Assembly: GCF_003001935.1 (NCBI RefSeq)
Contig: NZ_PVNG01000034.1
Span: 33,642 to 97,641, forward strand
Reading direction: 5' to 3'
DNA: 64,000 bases
DNA from: Nonomuraea fuscirosea
GTDB lineage: Bacteria; Actinomycetota; Actinomycetes; Streptosporangiales; Streptosporangiaceae
The notes beneath the pieces are model-generated. The model was not told the origin of the DNA. It saw only the letters and a program-made list of their open reading frames with translations, and did not search any database. This document shows, in pieces, positions 17,393-25,203 of this stretch (position 1 is the first letter of the stretch; the number at the start of each line of letters is the position of its first letter). Position numbers and translations under genes: made by a program.

Positions 17393-18925
17393 TTAGACGA
17401 TCTTGCCGGACCACGAAGCGGCCGCGGCCTTGTAGACGGTGTTGGTCTCGCCGTCGAAGTACGGCGACGAGATGTAGTCCACGCGGCCGTTCTTGTCCTG
17501 GTCGTTGAAGGTGCTGGTGACACCGTTCACGTAGCCGAGACGCTTGGCGTTGCTGTACTTGAACAGCCACGGGCCACCGTCGGCGCCCTCGGTCATGGCG
17601 CACTTGAGAGCGACGTGCTCCTCGATCTTCTTGGCGGCGGAGCCGACAAGCTTCTTCGAGGTCTTGCCGTAGCACCACTTGGGCGTGATGCCGGTGTAGT
17701 TCTTGTTGCCGTCGGGGTGCGCGCCGGCCGGGTAGCCGAACACGCGGACGTCCTTGCCGGTCGGCTGGTTGTACGCGAAGCCCTGACCGCCGACGTTGTC
17801 GCCGAGGCGACCAGCGTCGAGGGAGGCACCGTCGACGATGAAGAAGACGGTCTTGAAGAACTTCGTGTCCGTGCCGGGCTTGTACCACTGCTGGACGAAG
17901 AAGTGGGTGATCGTCCAGTTGCCGCGACGGTCCTTCTCGACCTTCGCCGGGTATTCCTTCCGGTCCGCCCGCTGCTTGGCCTTGTAGGCGGCGGCCTCGT
18001 TGGCGGTCACGATCTCGGTGATGGGCTCACCGAACTTGCGGCCGTTGCCCTGGCCGACGCGAGCGCGCTGGTAGCGGCCCTCGGAGACCTCGACCTTGCC
18101 GACGACGGCGCCGGGGTAGTCGGGACCGGTCGCCTCAGGCGCCGAGCCGCGCTTGGCCCAGTAGGCCTCGGTCCGGGTGGGGTCGAGCTTGCCCGCGCGG
18201 AACTCCTCGCGGCTGATCTCGACGTCCTTGGCGTCCTTGATGCCCTGGTACTTGTCCCACTCGGCCTTGGAGACCTGCTTGGCCTTGCCACCCTCGACCT
18301 TGACGCCGTTGTAGACGGTGACGAACGCGTAGTCGCGGTCGTAGTCCTCGTAGACGTCGAAGTCGTAGTGGGTGAAGGCCTGCTTGCCGACGTAGATGCC
18401 CCAAGGAGCACGGCCCTGGTAGTAACCGGGGACGAAGACCCACTTGGACATGACGTCCGAGTTGGTGGCGGTGTCGTAGACGCAGTGCCCGGCCGTGGCG
18501 ACCAGGTTGCGGTACTGCGACTGGATCGAAGTGGCGGAGCACCACCGCTTCTCGCCCTTGCTGTTGACGAAGAACACCTTGCCGATGGTCTTCGGCATGT
18601 TGACGTTCTGCGTCTTGGCGGTGCTCTTCTTCTCCTCGCCGATCGGCGCCGTGGTGCCGGGCTTGGTGTCAGAGCTGTAGCCGCCCTTGCTCTGCAGCCT
18701 GGCGACGTCGGTCTTGCTGTCCCAGACGTTGGACTCCTTGGCGGCCTTGAGGGCAGCGCCGTTGTTCTCCGCCCAGAAGTCCGCGATGGCCTTCGCGTTC
18801 GCAGCGGTCGTCGCCATGTTGTCCTTGGCGACGTCGGTGTCAGCCGAAGCCGTACCGGCGAGGCCGGCGGCCAGGAGGCCGGTGGCCAGAACCACGCCAC
18901 CGGCGGGGATGAGGATGCGCTTCAA
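17393..18925 (-). CDS. Secreted S1/V8-like protease paralogue 3, catalytic Ser replaced by Asp
   Basis: A 510-residue paralogue, closest to paralogue 2. It has a signal peptide ending near TASA, a prosegment (DFWAENNGAALKAA), then QNVNMPKTIGKVFF. His is H147 (VATAGHCVY), Asp D198 (DRDYAFV) and the nucleophile motif is GADGGPW, placing Asp at residue 449 (codon GAC). The Asp-to-pocket insertion is about 160 residues and contains REEFRAGKLDPTR, similar to REEARKRLDPHN in paralogue 2. The TTG start at 18923-18925 has AAGGAG eight bases upstream. An in-frame ATG at 18970 would extend the N terminus by 15 residues without a ribosome site. Confidence 0.85.
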   Translation of the reverse strand: MKRILIPAGGVVLATGLLAAGLAGTASADTDVAKDNMATTAANAKAIADFWAENNGAALKAAKESNVWDSKTDVARLQSKGGYSSDTKPGTTAPIGEEKKSTAKTQNVNMPKTIGKVFFVNSKGEKRWCSATSIQSQYRNLVATAGHCVYDTATNSDVMSKWVFVPGYYQGRAPWGIYVGKQAFTHYDFDVYEDYDRDYAFVTVYNGVKVEGGKAKQVSKAEWDKYQGIKDAKDVEISREEFRAGKLDPTRTEAYWAKRGSAPEATGPDYPGAVVGKVEVSEGRYQRARVGQGNGRKFGEPITEIVTANEAAAYKAKQRADRKEYPAKVEKDRRGNWTITHFFVQQWYKPGTDTKFFKTVFFIVDGASLDAGRLGDNVGGQGFAYNQPTGKDVRVFGYPAGAHPDGNKNYTGITPKWCYGKTSKKLVGSAAKKIEEHVALKCAMTEGADGGPWLFKYSNAKRLGYVNGVTSTFNDQDKNGRVDYISSPYFDGETNTVYKAAAASWSGKIV

Positions 18926-18960
18926 GGGAACTGCTCCTTGCTCTGTCGTGGGTCGCAACA

Positions 18961-18999
18961 TGCGTCCCATGCGTCAGTAAAGGGATAGCAAGGAACATA
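18961..18999 (-). promoter_or_regulatory. Conserved leader/promoter block of protease paralogue 3
   Basis: Read toward the gene: TATGTTCCTTGCTATCCC then TTTACTGACGCATGGGACGCA, the same block as at 16990-17028. The surrounding 478-base gap (18926-19403) also holds several AAAGTTnCGTTnA-like elements (about 19106-19175), the CRP-like site and the terminator of paralogue 4. No gene is supported there. Confidence 0.5.
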
Positions 19000-19194
19000 G
19001 CGTGGTGATCTCCGCAGGTGGAACCCGCTTTGGCGGATCCGGCAGGACCCCTTACCGCCGTGACCTTTCCGTTACCAGTCAGAGATCTTCGCGCGCTGTG
19101 ATGCGAAAGTTACGTTTACGCAGGGTGTGAGCGGGTTATCGCTTACGGCACGAAAGTTCCGTTAATCGGACGTCGCACAGCGTGATCGCTTGTA

Positions 19195-19210
19195 TGTGAC
19201 TCAGATCACA
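19195..19210. promoter_or_regulatory. CRP-like palindrome upstream of protease paralogue 3
   Basis: TGTGACTCAGATCACA matches TGTGA-N6-TCACA exactly and differs from the site at 17233-17248 at one central base. It is 270 bases upstream of the chosen TTG start. Confidence 0.55.
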
Positions 19211-19354
19211 GGAACCAGATTTGGGCCTGCCCCGTCTAAGTTGGCCCGATCCTCACAGGTGATCTTCAGGAACCGGTCGGAGACGCTCAGATTCAGGCTC
19301 CGGCGGCCGCTTTTCGTCGGCCCGCACGGACTTCCAGGACCCCCGGAAACGCGA

Positions 19355-19386
19355 ACGAGGGCCTCGGTGAGACCCGAGACCCTCGT
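19355..19386 (-). terminator. Terminator-like hairpin of protease paralogue 4
   Basis: ACGAGGG-C-CTCGG / CCGAG-A-CCCTCGT, a 12-bp stem with one internal mismatch and a 6-base loop, begins 17 bases after the stop codon. There is little T-tract. Confidence 0.65.
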
Positions 19387-19403
19387 CTGCTCGCGCGCGT
19401 GAC

Positions 19404-20567
19404 TTACTTGTACAGCTCCCCGTTCGGGCCGACGATCTTGCCCGACCAGACGTTCTTGGCCGCGTTGTAGACGCCGGCCGTCTCACCGTCGAAGTACGGC
19501 GAGGTGATGTAGTCGATCCGGTCGTTGCCGTCCTGGTCGGCGAACGTGCTCGTGACGCCGTTCACGTAACCGAGGCGCTTGGCGTTGCTGTAGTCGAGCA
19601 GCCAGGGCCCGCCGTCGAAGCCGGGGGTCACCGCGCACTTGAGGCCGATGTGCTCCTCGATCTTCAGCCAGGACGCGCCCACCGCCTTGGCCGTGGTCTT
19701 GCCGTAGCAGTGCTTCGGCGTCACGCCGCTGTAGGGCCGGTTGCCGTCAGGGTGCGGCGCCGACGGGTAGCCGAACGCGCGCACCGCCTTGCCCGTGGGC
19801 TGGTTCCAGGCGAAGCCCTGACCGCCGACGTTGTCGCCCAGCCGCCCCGCGTCCTTGGACAGCAGGATGTAGTGGCGGCCGCCCCACGACCGCTTCGGGC
19901 CGGTGAACCGCTGGTAGTCCTTGCGGTTCACCTGCTTGACGCCGTTGAACTGGATGCCGTTGTAGACGGTGACGAACGCGTAGTCGCGGTCGTAGTCCTC
20001 GTAGGTGTCGAAGTCGTAGTGGGTGAAGGCCTGCTTGCCCACGTAGATGCCCCACGGCGTCTTGCCCTGGAAGTAACCGGGGACGAAGACCCACTTGTCC
20101 AGCGTGGAGGCGTTGCTGTCGGTGTCGTACACGCAGTGGCCGGCCGTGGCGACCAGGTTGCGGTAGTTCGACTGGATGGAGGTGGCCGAGCACCAGCGGT
20201 ACTTGCCGTGGCTGTCGACGAAGAAGACCTTGCCGACGGTCTTGGGCAGGTTCACGTTCTGGGCCGAGCCGGTGGATCTGGACTCGCCGGTCGGCGCCGT
20301 GAGGCCGGGCTTGCCGTCGGGGGTGTAGCCGCCCTTGGAGACGACCTTCCGCACTTCTTTCGAGTCCCACGTGTACTGCGTCGCGGACCGGAGCGCCTTG
20401 CCGTTCGAGGCCAGCCAGAAGGAGGCGACGGAGACGGCGTCGGAGGAGTTGCGGGCCATCGGGTCGTGGGCGACGCCGCCGCCGGCCTGCGCCGTGCCGG
20501 ACAGACCGGCGGCGAGCAGGCCGGTCGCCAGGAGGGCGCCGCCGGCGGGAAGAAGGGTTCGCTTCAA
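19404..20567 (-). CDS. Secreted S1/V8-like protease paralogue 4, catalytic Ser replaced by Asp, no large insertion
   Basis: A 387-residue paralogue lacking the long insertion of paralogues 1-3: only about 45 residues separate DRDYAFV from GRLGDNVGGQGF. Signal peptide ends near TAQA; the prosegment includes SFWLASNGKALRSATQY, very like paralogue 1. From the TTG start, His is H134 (VATAGHCVY), Asp D185 and the nucleophile position is Asp308 in GFDGGPW (codon GAC). The TTG at 20565-20567 has GGAG five bases upstream; an ATG at 20591 preceded by GAGG is an acceptable alternative. It appears intermediate between the compact active copies and the inserted inactive ones. Confidence 0.85.
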   Translation of the reverse strand: MKRTLLPAGGALLATGLLAAGLSGTAQAGGGVAHDPMARNSSDAVSVASFWLASNGKALRSATQYTWDSKEVRKVVSKGGYTPDGKPGLTAPTGESRSTGSAQNVNLPKTVGKVFFVDSHGKYRWCSATSIQSNYRNLVATAGHCVYDTDSNASTLDKWVFVPGYFQGKTPWGIYVGKQAFTHYDFDTYEDYDRDYAFVTVYNGIQFNGVKQVNRKDYQRFTGPKRSWGGRHYILLSKDAGRLGDNVGGQGFAWNQPTGKAVRAFGYPSAPHPDGNRPYSGVTPKHCYGKTTAKAVGASWLKIEEHIGLKCAVTPGFDGGPWLLDYSNAKRLGYVNGVTSTFADQDGNDRIDYITSPYFDGETAGVYNAAKNVWSGKIVGPNGELYK

Positions 20568-20616
20568 GGTGACTCCAGGTTGCGCTGACATGAGGCGCCT
20601 CGTGCACCTCCGGAAT

Positions 20617-20644
20617 TCAGCAAATGGACAGCCCGGAACCTACA
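20617..20644 (-). promoter_or_regulatory. Diverged leader/promoter block of protease paralogue 4
   Basis: Read toward the gene: TGTAGGTTCCGGGCTGTCC then ATTTGCTGA, alignable without gaps to the block before paralogues 2 and 3. A TTGTCA hexamer 18 bases upstream of TGTAGG could be the -35 element. Confidence 0.45.
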
Positions 20645-20728
20645 GCGTTGTTGGGGTTCGTGTGACAAACGGGGAGATCGTGTCAGTAGTGGGAGCGTGG
20701 GCCGTGATCCCGCCGAGAGGGAGAAGCC

Positions 20729-20751
20729 GCTGATCACCCCAAGTGATCAGC
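20729..20751 (-). terminator. Hairpin downstream of protease paralogue 5
   Basis: A perfect 9-bp stem (GCTGATCAC / GTGATCAGC) with a 5-base loop, 14 bases after the stop codon. No clear T-tract follows, so terminator function is tentative. Confidence 0.5.
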
Positions 20752-20764
20752 CGGTTGCTATGAC

Positions 20765-21904
20765 TTACGTCACTTTTGGCACGGTGGCCTGCGCCGCCGC
20801 CCGCCGGTAGACCTCACCGGTCGTGGTGTCGAAGTAGGGCGACGACACCGCGTCGTAGCGGTCCCTGGCGTCCCTGTTCCAGGTCAGGCTGTTGACGCCG
20901 TTCAGACTGCCGAGCTTGCGGTTCTTGTCGTAGCCGATCACCCAGGGGCCGCCGCTGGCGCCGTGGCTGAAGTCGCACGGCTGGAGCTCGACGCCCTTCT
21001 GCAGGTCGAGCCCCGGAGCCACGGTGTAGCGGGTGCTCCGCTCCGGGCACTCCAGCAGCGTCTTGCCGTCGAACGGGCGCGTGCCGTCGGGCTGCGCCCC
21101 CGCCGGGTAGCCGAAGGGCCTGGCCGTGTACGAGCCCGGCTTCCTGTTCAGCTCGATCCCCAGCCCGCCCACGTTGTCCTGGAGCCGGCCGACGTCCTGC
21201 ATGACGTAGCCGCCGTTCTTGGCGACCCAGGTGAACCCGCGGTTCACGGTCACGAACGCGTAGTCGTAGTCGTAGTCGGCCTTGCCGATCCAGTCTTCGT
21301 GCAGGCTGATCGAGGCGCCCACGTAGATGCCGTCGGGCGTCTCGCCGTTGGCGTCGGGGTTGGGGACGAAGATCCAGTAGTCGGCCGGCTTGGCCTGGCG
21401 CGAGTCGTACGCGCAGTGCGCGGCCGTGGCGACGACGCTGCGGTTCTTGGCGGCGATCGAGCTGGCGGAGCACCAGTACTCCTTGTCGCCGATCCGGAAG
21501 AAGACCTTGCCCATGGTCATCGCGGCGCCCTTGCGCGGCGGCACGGGCGGGACGCTCTGGGCGGCGAGCGAGCGCCGCACGGTGGCCACGGGCGTGGCCG
21601 GGGCGGCCGCGCCGCCGGACGTGCTCACCGGGGCCGCGGCGCCGGGAGTGGCCGGGGTGTAGCTGTCGCTCTTCTTCAGGCGGTCGGGCTTCCAGTAGTT
21701 CGCGACCCGCTTCACGTCCGCGAGCGTCCTGGCCAGCGGGACGGCGTACACCTTGCTGGTGGGCGCGGCGGCGCTTGCCGTGGCGCTTGCTGTGGCGCTG
21801 TGAGCGTTCCACGCGGCGGCGTGGGCGGTCCCCGTGAGGGCGGGCAGCATCAGCAGCGCGCTGCTGAGCGCAGCCGCTGCCAGGTGCCGGGCCCGGGGGA
21901 TCAT
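20765..21904 (-). CDS. Secreted S1/V8-like endopeptidase paralogue 5, intact catalytic triad
   Basis: A 379-residue exported serine endopeptidase of the V8/glutamyl-endopeptidase-like S1 group. Signal peptide 1-30 (AHAA), then a long Ala/Thr/Pro-rich prosegment with NYWKPDRLKKSDSYTP and RSLAAQSVPPVPP. The catalytic domain begins near MTMGKVFFRIGDKEYWC. His163 (VVATAAHCAY), Asp214 (DYDYAFV) and Ser317 (GASGGPW) form a complete triad. It is compact, without the Asp-pocket insertion. The ATG has GAAAGG eight bases upstream. A stretch TCTGTACATCTGG upstream recalls the leader block of paralogues 2-4. Substrate specificity is not deducible. Confidence 0.88.
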   Translation of the reverse strand: MIPRARHLAAAALSSALLMLPALTGTAHAAAWNAHSATASATASAAAPTSKVYAVPLARTLADVKRVANYWKPDRLKKSDSYTPATPGAAAPVSTSGGAAAPATPVATVRRSLAAQSVPPVPPRKGAAMTMGKVFFRIGDKEYWCSASSIAAKNRSVVATAAHCAYDSRQAKPADYWIFVPNPDANGETPDGIYVGASISLHEDWIGKADYDYDYAFVTVNRGFTWVAKNGGYVMQDVGRLQDNVGGLGIELNRKPGSYTARPFGYPAGAQPDGTRPFDGKTLLECPERSTRYTVAPGLDLQKGVELQPCDFSHGASGGPWVIGYDKNRKLGSLNGVNSLTWNRDARDRYDAVSSPYFDTTTGEVYRRAAAQATVPKVT

Positions 21905-22286
21905 GAAATACGCCTTTCTTGGGGTCGTAAGGGTGGATTTTTCCAGATGTACAGACGGTATTGCAGCTTGGATAGAGATTCGTTACCTGATCAAGGGTGC
22001 ATCGTGAACTATAAGGACACTGTCAGCCGAACACTCCCGATACGCGTTAATGATCATTAGCAAGTTGGCATAACAGCAGGTCAGACGGGGTTGCTGAGTG
22101 TATGTCCGGGCGCGCTATTGCGCGCATTCACGGCCATGATCAGGATCGTTCCAGTGGCGCACACCACGTTGCCGCCGCGACGCCGCCGCGTTGCCGCTGT
22201 GTTGCCGCTGCCCCATTCCCGGCCCAAGGGAAGGCCCCGGATCCACTGGGGAACCGGGGCCCGGGTGCAGGCTCGCTCAGGCTCGA
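21905..22286. other. Gap between protease paralogues 5 and 6
   Basis: These 382 bases hold the promoter/leader of paralogue 5 (AT-richer part, about 21905-22080) and the terminator of paralogue 6. Short open frames in the right half are Arg/Pro-rich and unsupported. I see no gene. Confidence 0.5.
22233..22261 (-). terminator. Terminator of protease paralogue 6
   Basis: A GGCCCCGG / CCGGGGCC stem encloses a 13-base loop 26 bases past the stop codon, followed by TTCCCTTGG in the direction of transcription. Confidence 0.6.
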
Positions 22287-23408
22287 TCAGCGCCAGTTGC
22301 CGGTCCAGCGGTTGGCGGCGGCCTTGTAGACCTTGTAGGTGTCGGTGTTGAAGTACGGCGACGAGATGTGGTCGTAGCGGTCGTTGCCGTCGGTGTCCCA
22401 CGCGACGCTGTTGACGCCCACCAGGTAGCCGGTGCGCGACGCGCTCTTGTAGTTGTAGATGAACGGCCCGCCGCTCGCGCCGGCGGTGAAGGAGCACTTG
22501 AAGCCGATGTGCTCCTGCAGGTTGTACTTCCTGGCCTCGGGCATCGGCTTGGTCTTGCCGTAGCAGTACTTCATGGTGCGGCCGGTGAACGGCTTGTCGC
22601 CGTCGGGGTGCTCGCCCGCCGGGTAGCCGAAGGAGAACACGTTCAGCTTGGTGCTCCGGTTCCAGGTGAAGCCCTGGCCACCGACGTTGTCACCGAGCCG
22701 GCCGACGTTCTTGACCGTCCACTTCCACTTGCCGCCGACCTTCTCCCACTTGACCTTGATGCCGTTGAAGACGTTGACGAACGCGTAGTCGTAGTCGTAG
22801 TCCTCCTTCACCACGAAGTCGTCGTGCGCGTTGAACGTCTTGGCGGCGTAGATGCCGTAGGGAGCCTTGCCGTCCCAGACCTTGTCGCCGTCCCAGTAGG
22901 ACGGGATGAAGATCCAGTTGTCGTAGAAGGTGTTCTTCTTGGTGTCGTACACGCAGTGGGCGGAGGTCGCCACGAGGTTGCGGTACTTGCTCTGCACCGA
23001 ACTGGCCGAGCAGTAGCGCCAGTTCTTCGGGTTGCGCGGGTCGGCCTTGGGCAGCGTGAAGAACACGCGGCCGACCGTGTTGGGCAGGTTGACGTGCTTG
23101 CTCTTCTTGCTCTTCGTCTTCTCCGCGCCGATCGGCGGAACGGAGCCTGCGGGACCGTCAGGGGAGTCGTTCCTGCCCTTGACGCCCTTGGTGGACAGGT
23201 CGACGCCGTCGTCGTAGTCGGTGGCCAGCTTGATGCGGTCCGGCGTCCAGAACTGGACCGCCTGCTCAGCAGGGGTGGCCGAGTTCCTGGACACGACGTC
23301 CGAGGGTGCGGTCGCGCTCGCCGCGCCGCCGCTGACCATTCCCGCCGCCAGTCCGATGGCCACGAGGCCGGCGAGGGGGATCGCGATGCGCCTTGCTCGG
23401 GAATACAT
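22287..23408 (-). CDS. Secreted S1/V8-like endopeptidase paralogue 6, intact catalytic triad
   Basis: A 373-residue exported serine endopeptidase. I start at the ATG at 23406-23408 (MYSRARRIAIPLAGL), preceded by AGGAG; the open frame extends 38 codons further but lacks a signal-peptide-like start. After the signal peptide (to about residue 31) comes a prosegment with QFWTPDRIKLATDYDDG, matching the WKPDRLK motif of paralogue 5. The protease domain starts at KHVNLPNTVGRVFF. His151 (VATSAHCVY), Asp207 (DYDYAFV) and Ser312 (GASGGPF) give a complete triad. There is no long insertion. This is the rightmost copy, next to a region without homology to the array. Confidence 0.88.
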   Translation of the reverse strand: MYSRARRIAIPLAGLVAIGLAAGMVSGGAASATAPSDVVSRNSATPAEQAVQFWTPDRIKLATDYDDGVDLSTKGVKGRNDSPDGPAGSVPPIGAEKTKSKKSKHVNLPNTVGRVFFTLPKADPRNPKNWRYCSASSVQSKYRNLVATSAHCVYDTKKNTFYDNWIFIPSYWDGDKVWDGKAPYGIYAAKTFNAHDDFVVKEDYDYDYAFVNVFNGIKVKWEKVGGKWKWTVKNVGRLGDNVGGQGFTWNRSTKLNVFSFGYPAGEHPDGDKPFTGRTMKYCYGKTKPMPEARKYNLQEHIGFKCSFTAGASGGPFIYNYKSASRTGYLVGVNSVAWDTDGNDRYDHISSPYFNTDTYKVYKAAANRWTGNWR

Positions 23409-23665
23409 GGAGCTCCTCTCAGCTTTCGGCGGCCCAGAGCGGGGGACTGCGCCCCGGTGGGCCAGGAAAACGTTGAGAACGCTAATGAACGGCCCGATCC
23501 GGCCGCCAGGAAACGACGCCAAAAAGCATGGGCCGGTTCCGTTCCGTTATGGAAATAGCGAGTTCGCATGTATTCGGAATTAGCATTTCCGCAGGTCGAG
23601 GCCGCGTTTTATTTTCTCTGACAACAGCGGTAACGCCAATTATCAAGCGCCACTCCTTATCAACC

Positions 23666-23677
23666 GAACGTTGTTCT
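23666..23677. promoter_or_regulatory. Candidate operator GAACGTTGTTCT before the thiolase gene
   Basis: GAACGTTGTTC is an inverted repeat with 4-bp arms and a 3-base centre, 15 bases upstream of the start codon. The near-identical GAATGTTGTTCT lies 18 bases upstream of the SDR gene at 39872. It resembles a KstR/TetR-type box with a longer centre; function is inferred. Confidence 0.35.
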
Positions 23678-23691
23678 GGTTAGATGGCGGC

Positions 23692-25122
23692 ATGGATCCT
23701 CGCACGCCCTGTCTCATTGGCATCGCCCAACGCACCATTCGCGAGCAGCCGGGCCCGGAACCGCTGGATCTGTGGGAGTCGGTCGCCCGCGCCGCCGCGG
23801 ACGACGCGCGGCTGCCCGTCGGGCGGCTCGACTCGATCCAGATCGTCCACACCGACTCGTGGCAGTACGACGCGCCGGTCGGCCGCCTCGCGGAACGCCT
23901 CGGCGCCACGCCGCGCCACCAGGTCTACTCCAAGGTCAGCGGTACGGCCCCGCAACTGCTCATCGGCGCCGCGGCGGCCGGGATCGCGGCGGGCGAACTG
24001 GAGTCCGCGCTGGTCGCGGGGGCCGAGGCGCTGGCCACGCGGCGGGCGTACCGGAAGGCGGGCGAGCACGCGCCCTGGAGTCACGCCGCCGATCCGCGGC
24101 CGCCGTACGGGTGGGAGCGGCCGCCGCATCCCTCCGCGCTGGCGCACGGGCTGTTCCTCCCGGTGCACACCTATCCGATCATGGAGACGGCGCGGCGGGC
24201 GGCCGTCGGGCTCGCCATCCAGGACGAGATGCGCGAACGGGCCCGCATCATGGCCCCGATGACCGAGGTTGCGGCGGCGAACCCGTACGCCTGGCGCAGG
24301 GTCGCGCGCACCCCCGACGAGCTGCTCGACCGCTTCGTCGGCTGGCCGTACACCAGGAGCACCGTGGCCGTGCTGGAGGTGGACCAGGCGGCGGCCGTCG
24401 TGCTGGCCAGCTCGCGGCTGGCCGACCGGCTCGGTGTGCCTCAGGATCGGCGGGTCTACCTGCGCGGATGGGCGTACGCGGAGGACACCTGGGAGGTGGC
24501 GGCGCGGCCCGCGCTCGGCTCATCGCCGGCCGTCGCCGCCGCCGCGCGGGCCGCGTTCGAACGGGCCGGGCTCGGACTGGACGACATGCACGCGCTCGAC
24601 GTCTACAGCTGTTTCGCGATCGCGCTGCGGCAGGCGTGCGACGCGATCGGGCTCGACCCGCTGGACCCGCGCGGGCTCACGGTCACCGGCGGGCTGCCGT
24701 ACGCGGGCGGGCCGGCCAGCGACTACGTGCTGCACTCGACGGCGACGATGGCGGGGCTGCTGCGCGCCCAGTCGGGGCACGGGCTGGTCACCGGGGTGGG
24801 GATGCACCTGACCAAGCACACGTACGCGGTGTGGTCGAGCGAGCCGGGCGGGCGGCTGGGCGGGGCGACGCCGGTGCACACGGCCGAGGAGGTGCCGGTC
24901 GTGGCGTCGTACTCAGGGGTGGGGAAGGTGGCCGGCTACACGGTGGCGCACGGGCCGGGCGGCGCGGCCGAGAAGGGGTTCCTGGTGGTGGAGGTGCCGG
25001 GAGGGCGGGCGTACGCGGTGGTGGAGGAGGCGGACCTGCTCGCGGAGGCGGAGGAACGGGAGCTGGTGGGGCGGGAGGTGCGGGTGGCGACCGACGGGAA
25101 GGTCAATGTGGCCTCCTGGTGA
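23692..25122 (+). CDS. SCP2-type thiolase-like acetyltransferase, Rv1867-like
   Basis: A 476-residue thiolase-fold protein related to the actinobacterial acetyl-CoA acetyltransferase/lipid-transfer class. The ATG at 23692 begins MDPRTPCLIGIAQR. Core motifs are ALVAGAEALATRRA, DVYSCFAIALRQACDAIG, TVTGGLPYAGGP, and the late His region GVGMHLTKHTYAVW. The position of the first catalytic Cys of classical thiolases reads KVSGTAPQ, so the nucleophile is absent, a common trait of this subgroup. The last 80 residues (VASYSGVGKVAGYTVAHG onward) form an OB-like C-terminal domain. Its reaction is therefore uncertain; a role in acyl-CoA or steroid side-chain metabolism is an inference. Confidence 0.8.
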   Translation: MDPRTPCLIGIAQRTIREQPGPEPLDLWESVARAAADDARLPVGRLDSIQIVHTDSWQYDAPVGRLAERLGATPRHQVYSKVSGTAPQLLIGAAAAGIAAGELESALVAGAEALATRRAYRKAGEHAPWSHAADPRPPYGWERPPHPSALAHGLFLPVHTYPIMETARRAAVGLAIQDEMRERARIMAPMTEVAAANPYAWRRVARTPDELLDRFVGWPYTRSTVAVLEVDQAAAVVLASSRLADRLGVPQDRRVYLRGWAYAEDTWEVAARPALGSSPAVAAAARAAFERAGLGLDDMHALDVYSCFAIALRQACDAIGLDPLDPRGLTVTGGLPYAGGPASDYVLHSTATMAGLLRAQSGHGLVTGVGMHLTKHTYAVWSSEPGGRLGGATPVHTAEEVPVVASYSGVGKVAGYTVAHGPGGAAEKGFLVVEVPGGRAYAVVEEADLLAEAEERELVGREVRVATDGKVNVASW

Positions 25123-25169
25123 CTTAAACTTGCAGTCAAATCTGTGACCGGATGACTACTATCTGGTGT

Positions 25170-25185
25170 TGACATTTTTATGTCA
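25170..25185. promoter_or_regulatory. Inverted repeat before vapBC-like operon
   Basis: TGACAT-TTTT-ATGTCA, a perfect 6-bp inverted repeat, ends 18 bases before the antitoxin start codon. Autoregulatory binding by the ribbon-helix-helix antitoxin would be typical for this position; this is inferred. Confidence 0.5.
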
Positions 25186-25203
25186 GCGGCGGACGCTGGA
25201 GTC

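Noticed and set aside
13728..18925. Frameshift or sequencing error explaining loss of the catalytic Ser
   Set aside because: The codons are unambiguous GAC or GCG in an uninterrupted, well-conserved context in four separate genes.
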